DNA of 51,408 nt from Hyphomicrobiales bacterium (GCA_900465665.1 UBJO01000023.1:1-51408), one strand, 5' to 3'; shown: positions 14,974 through 25,084, counted from the stretch's first letter. Notes: generated by a model not told the origin, from the sequence alone. Program-made: numbers and translations.

Positions 14974-17318
14974 TGGCGGCAGGCAACCGCAAAAGTGTTC
15001 GTAAGCAGTTGGTTGCCCTGTTCGCAGGCGTAGCCCTGTGCAGCTATAACGGCAACATTCCCGTTGCCATCGCTCAAGACGCTTTGCAAACTATGAAGCC
15101 CAATGTTTCGAAGGAAGCCAAGATGCTTCTTTCGGCCAATGAGCTCGTCTATAATAAAGACGCCGAGGTCGTTTCGGCCGTGGGCGGCGTGCAGATCAAT
15201 TACGCCGGCTACAAGATGGTCTCGCAGCGAGTCGAGTACAATCAGAAGACCGGCCGGATGATGGCGCTCGGCAATGTCGAGCTCGTCAGCCCCGACGGCA
15301 CGCGCATGTACTCCGACAAGCTCGACGTCACCGATGACTTCGCCAACGGTTTCATCAATTCGCTTCGAATCGAGACACCCGATAATACGCGTATCGTCGC
15401 TGAAACCGGCGAGCGGGTCGGCGGCACCGAGATGATTCTGAACAAGGGCGTCTACACGGCCTGTCTGCCTTGCGCCGAGAAGCCCGAGAAACCGCCATTC
15501 TGGCAGGTGAAGGCCGAACGCGTCATCCAGAACGGCGAGAAGCACACGATTCGCCTAGAGCACGCCCGCATGGAGCTGCTCGGCCACCCGATCGCCTATG
15601 TTCCTTGGCTCGTCGTTCCCGACAATACCGTCAAGCGTAAGTCGGGCTTCCTGTTCCCGAGCTTCGTCAGCGCGCAGAATCTCGGCTTCGGCCTGTCTGT
15701 TCCCTACTACTACGTTATCTCGCCCAGCATGGACGCGACGGTGACGGGTACGGGCTACACGACGCAGGGCTTCCTGGCCGATGCTGAATTCCGTCAGCGC
15801 TTCGAGAACGGCACGCACACTTTGCGCGTGGCTGGTATCAGCCAGATGAATTCCAGCACGTTCACTGAAGGGACCAGCGACGCGCAGAACGATGCGCGCG
15901 GCATGATCGCCTCGACCGGTGCCTTCAAAATCAATCCGCGCTGGAGTTTCGGCTGGGATGTGATGGTGCAGAGCGACAACAACTTCTCGCGCACCTACAA
16001 GCTCAAAGGCTACGATAATTCGACGCAGACCAACCAGATCTACCTGACTGGTCTCGGTAAGCGGAACTATTTCGATCTGCGCTCCTTCTACTTCGACGTG
16101 CAGGATGCCGATCCTTCGAACACGGCCGAGAAGCAGCAGGCGATCGTCTATCCGGTGATGGACTATCACTACGTGGCGCCGCAGCCGCTCGCCGGCGGTG
16201 AAGTCTCGGCCGACGTGAACTTTACCAATATCTCGCGTGGGCATGACGACTTCTACGACGTCGCCGGCTTCGATCGTTACCGTGGCCTTGAAGGCCAGAC
16301 GTCTCGTCTGACCGGCGAACTGACCTGGAAGCGCACCTTCGTGACGCCTGCCGGTGTTCTGATCACGCCACTGCTTTCCGCCCGTGGCGACGCGCTCTCG
16401 CTCAACATGGACGACCCGGTCGGTTACGACGGCAACTATGACACCAGCGATGCCGCGACGCGCGGCATGGTGACGGCCGGCCTGGAAATGCGTTATCCGA
16501 TCCTGGCCACGACGGACAACAGCACGCATGTGTTCGAGCCGATCATGCAGATCTATGCACGCCCGAACGAATCGCTGGCTGGCAGACTTCCGAACGAAGA
16601 CGCGCAGAGCCTCGTCTTCGACGCGACCAATCTGTTCGAACGCGATAAGTTCTCCGGTTACGACCGTATCGAAGGCGGCACGCGTGCCAACATCGGTTTC
16701 CAGTACACCGGCACGTTCGACAACGGCTACAAGCTGCACGGCATCTTCGGTCAGTCCTTCCAGTTGGGCGGCCAGAATTCGTTCGCCACTGACGATCTCG
16801 TCAATGTCGGCGCCGATTCCGGTCTCGAAACCACGCGCTCCGACTATGTCGGCCTTGGTGGCATCGAGACGCCGCAGGGCTTTGCCTTCGCCGCTTCGTA
16901 TCGCCTCGACGAGAAGAGCTTCGAGCTTCGGCGCGGTGATCTTACGGCCGGCTTCGAGACTGACGCGTTCCAGAGCCAGCTTCTCTACACGCACGTCTCC
17001 GCGCAGCCTGAATATGGCTACGACACGGATAACGACGAACTCCAGACGCGCGCTCGGGTCAAGTTCAAGGATTACTGGTCGATCTTCGGCGGTATCGCCT
17101 ACGATCTGAACAACAACACGTTCACGCGTCAGACCATCGGCCTCACCTACGAAGACGAGTGCACGATCTTCACGATCGCCTACTCCGACAAGCGCGATAC
17201 CAGCGACCAGTCGGCAAGCGATTGGACGATCGGCGCGAGGCTGACATTCCGCACTCTCGGCGACATCAATGTCGGTGACGCCAGCGAGCTCGGATACGGT
17301 AACATCTACAACAACTGA
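14973..17318 (+). CDS. lptD: LPS-assembly protein LptD
   Basis: The outer-membrane protein is 781 residues from a GTG at 14973, which shares its first base with the lptG stop and has AGGAGG (14962-14967) upstream; an ATG at 14907 inside lptG is less likely. An N-terminal signal peptide ends near AIAQDA. An OstA/LptA-like beta-jellyroll follows (about 50-180), then the LptD barrel. Cysteines 164 and 167 (TACLPCAE) and a C-terminal cysteine (730) are present. E. coli LptD has paired cysteines at both ends, so the disulfide pattern here is reduced. LptD with LptE inserts LPS into the outer leaflet; lptE is not in the window. Confidence 0.95.
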   Translation: MAAGNRKSVRKQLVALFAGVALCSYNGNIPVAIAQDALQTMKPNVSKEAKMLLSANELVYNKDAEVVSAVGGVQINYAGYKMVSQRVEYNQKTGRMMALGNVELVSPDGTRMYSDKLDVTDDFANGFINSLRIETPDNTRIVAETGERVGGTEMILNKGVYTACLPCAEKPEKPPFWQVKAERVIQNGEKHTIRLEHARMELLGHPIAYVPWLVVPDNTVKRKSGFLFPSFVSAQNLGFGLSVPYYYVISPSMDATVTGTGYTTQGFLADAEFRQRFENGTHTLRVAGISQMNSSTFTEGTSDAQNDARGMIASTGAFKINPRWSFGWDVMVQSDNNFSRTYKLKGYDNSTQTNQIYLTGLGKRNYFDLRSFYFDVQDADPSNTAEKQQAIVYPVMDYHYVAPQPLAGGEVSADVNFTNISRGHDDFYDVAGFDRYRGLEGQTSRLTGELTWKRTFVTPAGVLITPLLSARGDALSLNMDDPVGYDGNYDTSDAATRGMVTAGLEMRYPILATTDNSTHVFEPIMQIYARPNESLAGRLPNEDAQSLVFDATNLFERDKFSGYDRIEGGTRANIGFQYTGTFDNGYKLHGIFGQSFQLGGQNSFATDDLVNVGADSGLETTRSDYVGLGGIETPQGFAFAASYRLDEKSFELRRGDLTAGFETDAFQSQLLYTHVSAQPEYGYDTDNDELQTRARVKFKDYWSIFGGIAYDLNNNTFTRQTIGLTYEDECTIFTIAYSDKRDTSDQSASDWTIGARLTFRTLGDINVGDASELGYGNIYNN

Positions 17319-17331
17319 TCGATTTTGTAGC

Positions 17332-17363
17332 ACGGCGAAAGAAAGGAGCCTTTCTTTCGCCGT
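17332..17363 (+). terminator. Perfect 15-bp hairpin after lptD
   Basis: ACGGCGAAAGAAAGG (17332-17346) pairs perfectly with CCTTTCTTTCGCCGT (17349-17363). No T-run follows, so it may be an mRNA-stabilising or partial-termination structure between lptD and surA. The rest of 17319-17502 shows no gene. Confidence 0.6.
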
Positions 17364-17502
17364 AACGCTATGCAGGACATTGTGGCCATTGGATATATGC
17401 GGCATATGCTGCTGCGTCTCGAAGGCAGCAACGCTGACGTTATCTCGGTAAGGTAGGCGCGCCGCGACGCGAAAGCGCGGCGTCAATGGGAAGGGTCGAC
17501 AG

Positions 17503-18453
17503 ATGATTGGCGCGAAGAACACCGTAAGAACGATGATCGCAGGCTTGGCATTCGCCACTGTCGCGGGCTTGGCGCTGCCAAAGGCCAACATGGCTTATGC
17601 GGCGAGCGAAGTCCGGGTGGTCGTCAACGGTACGGCCCTCACCAGCGGTGACGTAGCCAAGCGCCAAGCCTTCCTGCGCCTCCAGCACCAGAAGGCGGAC
17701 GCGAAGGCCGCTGAGGACCAGCTTATCGAGCAGACTCTGAAGCAGCAGGAAATTGCCCGCGTTCGCATGTCGGTCTCCAAGGACGATGTGGATGCCTCCT
17801 TCGCGCGCTTTGCCACCGGCAACAAGCTGACCACCGCGCAGATGACGCAGATTCTGAGCCAGGCCGGCGTCGGCGTCGATCACTTCAAAGCCTTCATCGC
17901 CGTGCAGATGAGCTGGCCGCGCCTGGTGAACGCCCGTTATGGCAACAGCAACAAGATGTCGAATGCCGACCTCGTTGCCCGCATGATGGAAAACAACAAG
18001 CAGAAGCCGGAGACGACCGAGTACATTCTGCAGCAGATGATCTTCGTGGTGCCCGCCAGCAAGAAGGGCATCGTCGGCAAGCGCAAGAGCGAAGCGGAAG
18101 CCTCGCGCTCGAAATATCCGGGCTGCGAACAGGCCAAGGTTTTCGCCGCCACGATGCGCGACGTCTCCGTTCGTGATCTCGGCCGCATGCTGGCGCCGGA
18201 ACTGCCACCGGAGTGGAAGCCGCTTGTCGAACAGGCCAAAGGCAACACCACGGCAACGCGCGTCACCGAGAAGGGCGTCGAGTATCTGGCTATCTGCAGC
18301 CAGCGTCAGGTTTCCGACGACCAGGCAGCCGAGATGGTCTTCCGTGAAGAAGATCTCAACAAGGCCAAGGACAAGAACGCGCCGCCGGAAAACGCCAATT
18401 CCACGAAGTATCTCGAAGAGCTGCGCAACAAGGCGCAGATCATTCGCCGCTGA
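17503..18453 (+). CDS. SurA-like periplasmic chaperone / peptidylprolyl isomerase
   Basis: The 316-residue protein has a signal peptide (residues 1-32, ending MAYAAS) and a SurA N-terminal chaperone domain beginning [23 protein letters not shown]. The region from about 165 ([12 protein letters not shown]) to 275 sits where the parvulin PPIase domain would be, but its canonical substrate-binding residues are hard to see, so isomerase activity is doubtful. SurA escorts beta-barrel proteins such as LptD across the periplasm, which fits the placement directly after lptD. The stop overlaps the pdxA start (TGATG). Confidence 0.85.
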   Translation: MIGAKNTVRTMIAGLAFATVAGLALPKANMAYAASEVRVVVNGTALTSGDVAKRQAFLRLQHQKADAKAAEDQLIEQTLKQQEIARVRMSVSKDDVDASFARFATGNKLTTAQMTQILSQAGVGVDHFKAFIAVQMSWPRLVNARYGNSNKMSNADLVARMMENNKQKPETTEYILQQMIFVVPASKKGIVGKRKSEAEASRSKYPGCEQAKVFAATMRDVSVRDLGRMLAPELPPEWKPLVEQAKGNTTATRVTEKGVEYLAICSQRQVSDDQAAEMVFREEDLNKAKDKNAPPENANSTKYLEELRNKAQIIRR

Positions 18454-19484
18454 TGCCAATGACGCTCGCCTTTTCGCGCCCGCTTGCTCTCAGCCAGGGC
18501 GATCCCGCCGGGATCGGCCCTGACGTCACATTGATGGCCTGGCTGCGCCGCCGCGAGCTTGGCCTGCCGCCATTCATCTTCATCGGCGATCCTGATGTCC
18601 TTGCCACGCGTGCACGGATGCTGGATCTGACCGTCGCGATCCGCGAGACCGATTGCGCCGGCGCAATCGACGTTTTCGCCGACGCAATCCCCGTTCTGCC
18701 GATCCCCGCGGGGATCGAAGTCATCGCCGGCGAAGCCCACGTCGCGACGGCCCGAGGGACGATTGCCGCGATCGAGCAGGCTGTATCGCTGACGATCAGC
18801 GGCGAAGCGCTTGGCGTCGTCACCAACCCGATCGCCAAGTCCGTTCTCTACGAGAGCGGTTTCCGCTTTCCTGGTCATACCGAGTTTCTGGCCGAGCTTG
18901 CGAAACGCGCGACCGGCACGCCCGTGACACCCGTCATGATGCTTGCCGGGCCGAAGCTTCGGGCGATCCCTGTCACGATCCACATCCCGATCAAGGATGT
19001 GCCGCAGGCGCTGACGGCGGAGCTGATCGTCGAGACCTGCCGGATCGCGCATGCCGATCTCGTCCAGCGCTTCGGCATCGCCAATCCACGTCTTGCCGTT
19101 GCGGGTCTCAATCCGCATGCCGGCGAAGATGGCGCCATCGGCAAGGAGGACGCCAACGTCATCCATCCAGCGATCCAGTTCCTTCGCGCCGAGGGCATCG
19201 ACGCGATCGGCCCCCTGCCCGCCGACACCATGTTCCACGACGAGGCGCGTGCGCGCTACGACGTGGCGGTCTGCATGTATCACGACCAGGCTTTGATCCC
19301 GACCAAGGCGCTCGGCTTCGATGACGCCGTCAACGTGACACTTGGCCTGCCCTTCATCCGCACCTCCCCCGACCACGGCACGGCCTTCGGCATCGCCGGC
19401 AAGGGTCTTGCGCGCGAGAGCAGCCTGGTTGCCGCCCTGAAGCTCGCCGGACACCTCGGTCGCGTTTCCAAGAGCAATTCCTGA
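18453..19484 (+). CDS. pdxA: 4-hydroxythreonine-4-phosphate dehydrogenase PdxA
   Basis: The 343-residue cytosolic enzyme has the PdxA signatures: [13 protein letters not shown] at about 11-23, [27 protein letters not shown] with the active-site histidine, [29 protein letters not shown], and [16 protein letters not shown]. It oxidises 4-phosphohydroxy-L-threonine with NAD in the DXP-dependent pyridoxal 5-phosphate pathway. The start overlaps the surA-like stop by one base and the stop overlaps the ksgA ATG by one base. The surA-pdxA-ksgA order is conserved in many proteobacteria. Confidence 0.97.
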   Translation: MPMTLAFSRPLALSQGDPAGIGPDVTLMAWLRRRELGLPPFIFIGDPDVLATRARMLDLTVAIRETDCAGAIDVFADAIPVLPIPAGIEVIAGEAHVATARGTIAAIEQAVSLTISGEALGVVTNPIAKSVLYESGFRFPGHTEFLAELAKRATGTPVTPVMMLAGPKLRAIPVTIHIPIKDVPQALTAELIVETCRIAHADLVQRFGIANPRLAVAGLNPHAGEDGAIGKEDANVIHPAIQFLRAEGIDAIGPLPADTMFHDEARARYDVAVCMYHDQALIPTKALGFDDAVNVTLGLPFIRTSPDHGTAFGIAGKGLARESSLVAALKLAGHLGRVSKSNS

Positions 19485-20311
19485 TGGCCGCACTCGACGG
19501 ATTGCCGCCGCTGAGCGACGTTATCAGGCGGCATGGCCTGGATGCGCGCAAGGCGCTTGGGCAGAACTTTATCCTCGACCTCAACCTCACGCAGAAGGTG
19601 GCGCGCAACGCAGGCCCTCTCGAAGATGCGACAGTGTTCGAGGTCGGGCCCGGCCCGGGCGGCTTGACGCGAGCGATCCTCGCGCTCGGCGCCAAGAAGG
19701 TCATCGCCGTCGAGCGCGATCCACGTTGCCTGCCGGCGCTTGCCGAAGTATCGGCGCATTATCCTGGTCGGCTTGAGGTTATCGAAGGCGATGCTCTAAC
19801 CACCGATTTCGAGGCGCTGGCGCCCGAGGGGCCGGTGAAGATCATCGCCAACCTTCCCTATAATGTTGGAACCCAACTCCTGGTGAACTGGCTGTTGCCA
19901 AAGCAATGGCCGCCGTTCTGGCAGTCGTTGACGCTGATGTTCCAGAAGGAAGTGGGCTTGCGTATCGTCGCCGACGAGGAAGATGACCACTATGGGCGTC
20001 TCGGCGTGCTCTGTGGCTGGCGTACGAACGCGCACATGGCGTTCGACATCCCTCCGCAGGCCTTCACCCCTCCGCCGAAGGTAACGTCCACGGTGGTGCA
20101 TCTGACGCCGAACGAGAACCCGATCCCGTGTTCCGTCGCCAATCTCGAAAAAGTGACCCAGGCGGCATTCGGGCAGCGCCGCAAGATGCTGCGCCAAAGC
20201 CTGAAGCCGATCGGCGGCGAGAAGCTGCTCGAAAAAGCAGGGATCGATCCGCAGAGACGTGCCGAGACGCTTTCGGTTGAAGAATTTTGCCGTCTGGCGA
20301 ACAGCCTCTAA
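19484..20311 (+). CDS. rsmA: 16S rRNA dimethyladenosine transferase RsmA/KsgA
   Basis: The 275-residue protein has [17 protein letters not shown] at about 21-37, the SAM-binding motif [14 protein letters not shown] (about 53-66), ERDPRC, and the NLPYNV catalytic motif. The enzyme dimethylates the two adjacent adenosines in helix 45 (A1518/A1519, E. coli numbering) of 16S rRNA, a late small-subunit maturation step; loss gives kasugamycin resistance. It is the last gene of the lptF-to-ksgA run. No obvious terminator follows within the next 60 bases. Confidence 0.97.
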   Translation: MAALDGLPPLSDVIRRHGLDARKALGQNFILDLNLTQKVARNAGPLEDATVFEVGPGPGGLTRAILALGAKKVIAVERDPRCLPALAEVSAHYPGRLEVIEGDALTTDFEALAPEGPVKIIANLPYNVGTQLLVNWLLPKQWPPFWQSLTLMFQKEVGLRIVADEEDDHYGRLGVLCGWRTNAHMAFDIPPQAFTPPPKVTSTVVHLTPNENPIPCSVANLEKVTQAAFGQRRKMLRQSLKPIGGEKLLEKAGIDPQRRAETLSVEEFCRLANSL

Positions 20312-20491
20312 TCCCTCCACGCCTCATCAAAATCAACGCTAGCTTGCGCGGAGGCGGCAGCCTTCTATGCTGTTAAAACACTACAATTCCAGTCGTCTTG
20401 ACTTGGGAGAACGAAGTATTTCCGCGCCCGAAAACCAACTTTTTCTCGACGATGCGCTTTAACATCGTGTGAATGCGGTTTGCCTCACCGA

Positions 20492-20509
20492 CTGTCATGA
20501 CACTGTTAT
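20492..20509 (+). promoter_or_regulatory. Pho box (PhoB binding site) upstream of pstS
   Basis: CTGTCAT (20492-20498), a 4-base spacer GACA, and CTGTTAT (20503-20509) match the two 7-base direct repeats, 11 bases apart, of the PhoB box. Only one base differs from a perfect repeat. It lies 105 bp before the pstS ATG. The rest of 20312-20614 (303 bp) shows no convincing gene or further site. Confidence 0.88.
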
Positions 20510-20614
20510 CTCTGGGGAATAGCCCGTTCCCGGCGAGACTCGTTGCGCAAGCAAACAAGTAGCCCCCTATTGATCTCGCCGTCATCTTTTCAGCTTTCAG
20601 GAAAGCGAACCCTT

Positions 20615-21637
20615 ATGCGTACCAACAGATTTTTGACGACCTGTTTCGGCATCGGCCTTGCGGCTGTCATGGCCGCCTCCGCCTCCGCCGCCGATATCAC
20701 CGGCGCCGGCTCCACCTTCGTTTACCCGGTTCTCTCCAAGTGGTCGGCTGACTACAACAAGAAGACCGGCGACAAGCTGAACTATCAGTCGATCGGTTCG
20801 GGCGGCGGTATCGCTCAGATCAAGGCCGCAACGGTCGATTTCGGCGCCTCCGACAAGCCGCTCGAATCCAAGGAACTGACGGATGGCGGCTTTGGCCAGT
20901 TTCCGCTGGTTGTTGGCGGCATCGTTCCGGTCATCAACGTCAAGGGCATCAAGTCGGGTGAACTGAAGCTCACCGGCAAGGTTCTGGCTGACATCTACCT
21001 CGGCAACGTCAACAAGTGGAACGACAAGGCCATCGCCGACCTGAACCCGGGCGTCAAGCTGCCGGATTCGCAGATCGCCGTCGTTCACCGCTCGGACGGT
21101 TCCGGCACCAGCTTCAACTGGACCAACTACTTCTCGAAGGTCAATGCCGACTGGAAGTCCAAGGTTGGTGAAGGCACCGCCGTCAACTGGCCTGTCGGCA
21201 TCGGTGGCAAGGGCAACGAAGGCGTTGCAGCCTACGTTACGCGCGTGAAGGACTCGATCGGTTACGTCGAGTACGCCTATGCGCTGCAGAACAAGCTGCC
21301 CTACGTCCTCATCGAAAACGCTGCCGGCAAGTATCCGAAGCCGAACGCCGAGAGCTTCGCTGCTGCCGCAGCCAGCGCCGAGTGGGACAAGGCTCAGGAC
21401 TTCAACCTCATCATGACCAACGCTCCTGGCGACAAGGCCTGGCCGGTCACGGCTACGACCTGGGCGATCATGTACAAGCAGGCCAAGGACGAAGCTCGCT
21501 CCAAGGCTGCCTTCGAGTTCTTCAAGTGGGCGCTCGAGAACGGCCAGAAGCAGGCTTCCTCGCTCGACTACGTTCCGCTTCCCGATAGCCTCGTGAAGCA
21601 GATCGAAGCCTACTGGACCGCCCAGTTTAAGGGTTGA
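20615..21637 (+). CDS. pstS: Phosphate ABC transporter substrate-binding protein PstS
   Basis: The protein is 340 residues from the ATG at 20615, with a signal peptide cut near SASAADITG (about residue 26); the upstream in-frame ATG would hide the signal. Phosphate-binding segments are clear: GAGSTFVYPV, FGASDKPLE, and HRSDGSGTSFNWTNYFSKV. It follows the E. coli-like PstS type rather than the longer actinobacterial lipoproteins. It is the first and probably most expressed gene of pstSCAB; a hairpin separates it from pstC. Confidence 0.97.
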   Translation: MRTNRFLTTCFGIGLAAVMAASASAADITGAGSTFVYPVLSKWSADYNKKTGDKLNYQSIGSGGGIAQIKAATVDFGASDKPLESKELTDGGFGQFPLVVGGIVPVINVKGIKSGELKLTGKVLADIYLGNVNKWNDKAIADLNPGVKLPDSQIAVVHRSDGSGTSFNWTNYFSKVNADWKSKVGEGTAVNWPVGIGGKGNEGVAAYVTRVKDSIGYVEYAYALQNKLPYVLIENAAGKYPKPNAESFAAAAASAEWDKAQDFNLIMTNAPGDKAWPVTATTWAIMYKQAKDEARSKAAFEFFKWALENGQKQASSLDYVPLPDSLVKQIEAYWTAQFKG

Positions 21638-21654
21638 TCCCCACAATGTCGAAA

Positions 21655-21681
21655 CGGCCGGAGAGCTCTGCTTTCCGGCCG
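21655..21681 (+). terminator. Hairpin between pstS and pstC (attenuator or mRNA stabiliser)
   Basis: CGGCCGGA (21655-21662) pairs with TCCGGCCG (21674-21681) across an 11-base loop, just after the pstS stop. Such stems after binding-protein genes usually protect the upstream mRNA and lower expression of the permease genes. Confidence 0.6.
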
Positions 21682-21721
21682 GCTTAACTTTGATTGCCCC
21701 TCAAAGATTAGAGAACAGACA

Positions 21722-22699
21722 ATGAGCCAAGTTTTGGCATCGCAGCGCGCCGAGAGTGTCGGCGTGAAGCGTCGCCATGGCGCGACCGGCGACATGGTAT
21801 TTTCCGCGATCGTGCTCTGCTGCGGCATGTTCGTCCTGATAGCGCTTCTGGCCGCGACCTTTTCCATGGGTTGGGGCGGCCTGCTTGCCTTCCGCACCTT
21901 CGGCCTGGAATTCCTCTACGGCACCGAATGGGATCCCGTCGCCCAGAAATTCGCCGGCCTCGTGCCGATCTACGGCACGCTGGTCACCTCGGCGCTCGCG
22001 ATGATCATCGGCGTTCCCGTCAGCCTTGGCATCGCGGTGTTCGTCACCGAAGTGGCACCACGCTGGGCGCGCGGACCGATCGGCGGCGCCATCGAGCTGC
22101 TTGCCGGCATTCCGAGCATCATCTACGGCATGTGGGGCCTCTTCACCTTCGCCCCCTTCATGTCCGATTATATCCAGCCAGCGCTGATCGACTGGCTCGG
22201 TCCGCTGCCGGTTATTGGCGCGCTGTTTTCGGGCGCACCCATGGGGATCGGCATGCTGACATCGGGCATCGTGCTCGCCATCATGATCATCCCCTACATT
22301 GCTTCGGTCATGCGCGATGTATTCCTCGTCGTCCCGGCACAGCTGAAGGAATCGGCCTACGCGCTCGGCTCGACCAAATGGGAGGTCGTGCGCGATATCG
22401 TCATCCCGCATACGCGCACCGCCGTCGTCGGCGGCATCTTCCTCGGCCTTGGCCGCGCGCTCGGCGAGACCATGGCCGTCACCTTCGTGCTCGGGAATAC
22501 GCACAATATCGCGATCTCGCTGATGGAGCCCGGCAACTCGATCGCCGCGGCCATCGCCAACGAGTTCACCGAAGCCGATACGGATCTCTATCTGTCGTCG
22601 CTGATCGGCCTGGGCTTCATCCTCTTCGTGGTCACCTTCATCGTCCTTGCAGCAGCCAAGCTGATGCTGCTCAGGATCGCCAGGCAGAAGGGAGAATAA
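21722..22699 (+). CDS. pstC: Phosphate ABC transporter permease PstC
   Basis: The 325-residue membrane protein has about six helices and the binding-protein-dependent permease signature (EAA loop) SAYALGSTKWEVVRDIVIPHTRTAVVGGIFLGLGRALGETMAV at about 213-255. The ELLAGIPSIIYGMWGLF segment is typical of PstC. It has a hydrophilic N-terminal extension of about 25 residues before the first helix. It pairs with PstA to form the phosphate channel. The stop TAA shares its last base with the pstA start. Confidence 0.96.
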   Translation: MSQVLASQRAESVGVKRRHGATGDMVFSAIVLCCGMFVLIALLAATFSMGWGGLLAFRTFGLEFLYGTEWDPVAQKFAGLVPIYGTLVTSALAMIIGVPVSLGIAVFVTEVAPRWARGPIGGAIELLAGIPSIIYGMWGLFTFAPFMSDYIQPALIDWLGPLPVIGALFSGAPMGIGMLTSGIVLAIMIIPYIASVMRDVFLVVPAQLKESAYALGSTKWEVVRDIVIPHTRTAVVGGIFLGLGRALGETMAVTFVLGNTHNIAISLMEPGNSIAAAIANEFTEADTDLYLSSLIGLGFILFVVTFIVLAAAKLMLLRIARQKGE

Positions 22700-23550
22700 T
22701 GATGACGACATCCAACTCCCTCTACCGCTACCGGCAGATCAAAAGCGCCATCGCGCTCTCGCTCGCAACGGTCGCGACAGTCATCGGCCTCATTTTCCTC
22801 GTCTGGATTCTGTGGACGACGTTGATCAACGGCATCGAGGCGCTCAGCCCTCGACTGCTCACTGAAATGACGCCGCCACCCGGCGAAGACGGTGGTCTGG
22901 CGAATGCCTTCATGGGCAGCCTTCTGATCGTCCTGATGGCTGTTGTTCTCGGCACGCCGATCGGCATCCTTGCCGGCACTTATCTTTCGGAATACAGCCG
23001 CGGCAAGAAGATCGGCGATCTCGTTCGTTTCGTGAACGACATCCTGCTCAGCGCACCGTCGATCATCATCGGCTTGTTCATCTATGAGCTGGTGGTTCGT
23101 CAGACCGGGCGCTTTTCGGGCTATGCCGGTGGTATCGCGCTTGGCTTCATCTTCCTTCCCGTCGTGGTACGCACCACCGACGAGATGCTGCGGCTGGTGC
23201 CAGACGTCATGCGCGAGGCCGCACTTTCGCTCGGCATCCCTCGCTGGAAGGTGACGGTGCATGTGCTCTATCGCGCAGCGTCGGCGGGTATCCTGACCGG
23301 CGTGCTGCTTGCTGTCGCCCGTATCTCCGGCGAGACGGCGCCGCTTCTCTTCACCGCCCTCAACAACCAGTACTGGAGCACGGACATGTCCGGGCCGATG
23401 GCCAACATTCCCGTCGTCATCTTCCAGTACGCGATGAGCCCCTATGACGAGTGGCATACGCTCGCCTGGGCCGGCGCCTTCGTCATGACCGCCATCGTGC
23501 TGCTGCTCAGTGTCGGATCACGAATCATCCTGAGCAGACGGGGGAAATAA
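22699..23550 (+). CDS. pstA: Phosphate ABC transporter permease PstA
   Basis: The protein is 283 residues from the ATG at 22699, overlapping the pstC stop by one base, with GGAGA just upstream; a second ATG follows directly. About six membrane helices are seen. PstA features include [23 protein letters not shown] and the EAA loop [46 protein letters not shown]. The family phosphate-responsive charged residues cannot be assigned without alignment. The stop TAA overlaps the pstB ATG by one base. Confidence 0.96.
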   Translation: MMTTSNSLYRYRQIKSAIALSLATVATVIGLIFLVWILWTTLINGIEALSPRLLTEMTPPPGEDGGLANAFMGSLLIVLMAVVLGTPIGILAGTYLSEYSRGKKIGDLVRFVNDILLSAPSIIIGLFIYELVVRQTGRFSGYAGGIALGFIFLPVVVRTTDEMLRLVPDVMREAALSLGIPRWKVTVHVLYRAASAGILTGVLLAVARISGETAPLLFTALNNQYWSTDMSGPMANIPVVIFQYAMSPYDEWHTLAWAGAFVMTAIVLLLSVGSRIILSRRGK

Positions 23551-24356
23551 TGCTGCAATCTTCCAGCACACTCGATACCGGCAGGACCGCGAATACCATG
23601 AAGACCGACAAGATCACGCTCGAAAACGTCAACTTCTTCTACGGGAAGACGCAGGCGATCCGGGATGTCAGCATCAGCTTTCCGGAGCGACAGGTCTCGG
23701 CCCTGATCGGCCCGTCCGGCTGCGGCAAGTCCACGCTGCTGCGTATCCTCAACCGCATCTACGCGCTCTATCCCGGCATGCGGGCGACAGGTACCGTGAA
23801 GCTCGATGGCGACAACATTCTCGACCCCCGCTATCCGATGAACGAGCTGCGCGCCCGCGTCGGCATGGTGTTCCAGAAGCCGGTCCCCTTCCCCATGTCG
23901 ATCTACGACAACGTCGCCTATGGCATCCGCCATCATGAGCGGCTGTCGAAGGCGGAGATGGACGGGCGTGTCGAGGAAGCGCTCCGGCAGGCTGCCCTTT
24001 GGGACGAGGTCAAGGACAAGCTGAAGCAGAGCGGTCTCGGCCTCTCCGGCGGTCAGCAGCAGCGACTGTGCATCGCGCGCGGCGTGGCGCTCAGGCCAGA
24101 GGTTCTGCTGCTCGACGAGCCGACATCGGCGCTCGATCCGATCTCGACAGCCAAGGTCGAGGAATTGATCGCGCAGTTGAAGGCGAACTTCACGATCGTG
24201 ATCGTGACCCACAACATGCAGCAGGCGGGCCGTATCTCGGACAATACCGCCTTCATGTATCTGGGCGAACTTGTCGAGCATGGCCCGACATCGCAGATAT
24301 TCGAAGCGCCGAAGAACAAGCGGACCGAAGACTACATCACCGGTCGCTACGGCTGA
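23550..24356 (+). CDS. pstB: Phosphate ABC transporter ATPase PstB
   Basis: The protein is 268 residues from the ATG at 23550; an alternative ATG at 23598 gives a 252-residue form nearer the E. coli size. The ATPase motifs are Walker [10 protein letters not shown] (54-62), the Q-loop [11 protein letters not shown], signature LSGGQQQRL and Walker [14 protein letters not shown]. It powers phosphate import through PstCA. The usual followers phoU and phoB are absent; the next gene is the convergent gmk. Confidence 0.97.
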   Translation: MLQSSSTLDTGRTANTMKTDKITLENVNFFYGKTQAIRDVSISFPERQVSALIGPSGCGKSTLLRILNRIYALYPGMRATGTVKLDGDNILDPRYPMNELRARVGMVFQKPVPFPMSIYDNVAYGIRHHERLSKAEMDGRVEEALRQAALWDEVKDKLKQSGLGLSGGQQQRLCIARGVALRPEVLLLDEPTSALDPISTAKVEELIAQLKANFTIVIVTHNMQQAGRISDNTAFMYLGELVEHGPTSQIFEAPKNKRTEDYITGRYG

Positions 24357-24372
24357 TCATTTCAAGGAATGA

Positions 24373-24394
24373 CGCCGGCGCGAAGGCGCCGGCG
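24373..24394. terminator. Hairpin between convergent pstB and gmk
   Basis: CGCCGGCGC (24373-24381) pairs perfectly with GCGCCGGCG (24386-24394) around a GAAG loop. There is no T-run; its position between convergent genes suggests a bidirectional terminator. Confidence 0.6.
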
Positions 24395-24400
24395 GATGGA

Positions 24401-25081
24401 TCAGAGCACCGGCGTCTCTTCGATCAGGCCGGTCACGAAGTCGAACATGCCGTGGCGGCGGTCGCGGCGCAGGCGTTCGGCGCGCACGATCGACTGAACG
24501 GCCTCAAAGGCGGTGTTCAGGTCGTCGTTGACGATGACATAGTCATATTCACGCCAGTGGGCGATCTCGGCGCGGGAATTGGCCAAGCGCGTCGCGATGA
24601 CCTCTTCGGAGTCCTCCGCACGGCGGTGCAGGCGCGACTGGAGCTCGGTCATGGTCGGCGGCAGCACGAAGATCGAAACGATATCGGCCTTCATCTTTTC
24701 CTGCAGCTGCAACGCGCCCTGCCAATCGATATCGAACAGCATGTCGCGGCCATCGGCCATAGCGGCCTCCACCGGCTCGCGCGGCGTGCCGTAGAAATTG
24801 CCATGCACTTCCGCCCATTCGAGCAGCTCGCCGCTGTCGCGCATACGCTCGAACTGGGGGATGGAGATGAAATGATAGTGCGTACCGGCAATCTCGCTCG
24901 GGCGACGCTGGCGCGTCGTGACGCTGACCGAGATTTCAAGACTGCGATCGCGCTCCAGGAGATTGCGCGCGATGGTCGACTTGCCGGCGCCCGAGGGCGA
25001 GGACAGGACAAGCATCAGCCCGCGACGGGGGATCACGGTCGGGCTGCTTGATGTTGGGGGGCTCGACGGGGTCGGGCTCAT
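24401..25081 (-). CDS. gmk: Guanylate kinase
   Basis: The 226-residue protein has a proline/serine-rich N-terminal extension of about 20 residues before the usual core ([19 protein letters not shown]-loop at about 27-36). GMP-binding residues are seen in [23 protein letters not shown] and in the [13 protein letters not shown] segment. It phosphorylates GMP to GDP. The ATG at 25081 has GGAG upstream lying within the last codons of yicC, three bases away, so the two are co-expressed. A shorter start (MLVLSSPSG) is possible. Confidence 0.96.
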   Translation of the reverse strand: MSPTPSSPPTSSSPTVIPRRGLMLVLSSPSGAGKSTIARNLLERDRSLEISVSVTTRQRRPSEIAGTHYHFISIPQFERMRDSGELLEWAEVHGNFYGTPREPVEAAMADGRDMLFDIDWQGALQLQEKMKADIVSIFVLPPTMTELQSRLHRRAEDSEEVIATRLANSRAEIAHWREYDYVIVNDDLNTAFEAVQSIVRAERLRRDRRHGMFDFVTGLIEETPVL

Positions 25082-25084
25082 GGT

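Noticed and set aside
15555..17591. A 678-codon minus-strand open frame opposite lptD.
   Set aside because: lptD carries the signal peptide, family motifs and ribosome-binding site; the antisense frame has no recognisable domain.
20373..20585. A 70-codon minus-strand open frame between ksgA and pstS.
   Set aside because: It overlaps the Pho box and pst promoter region, has no ribosome-binding site and no recognisable protein features.
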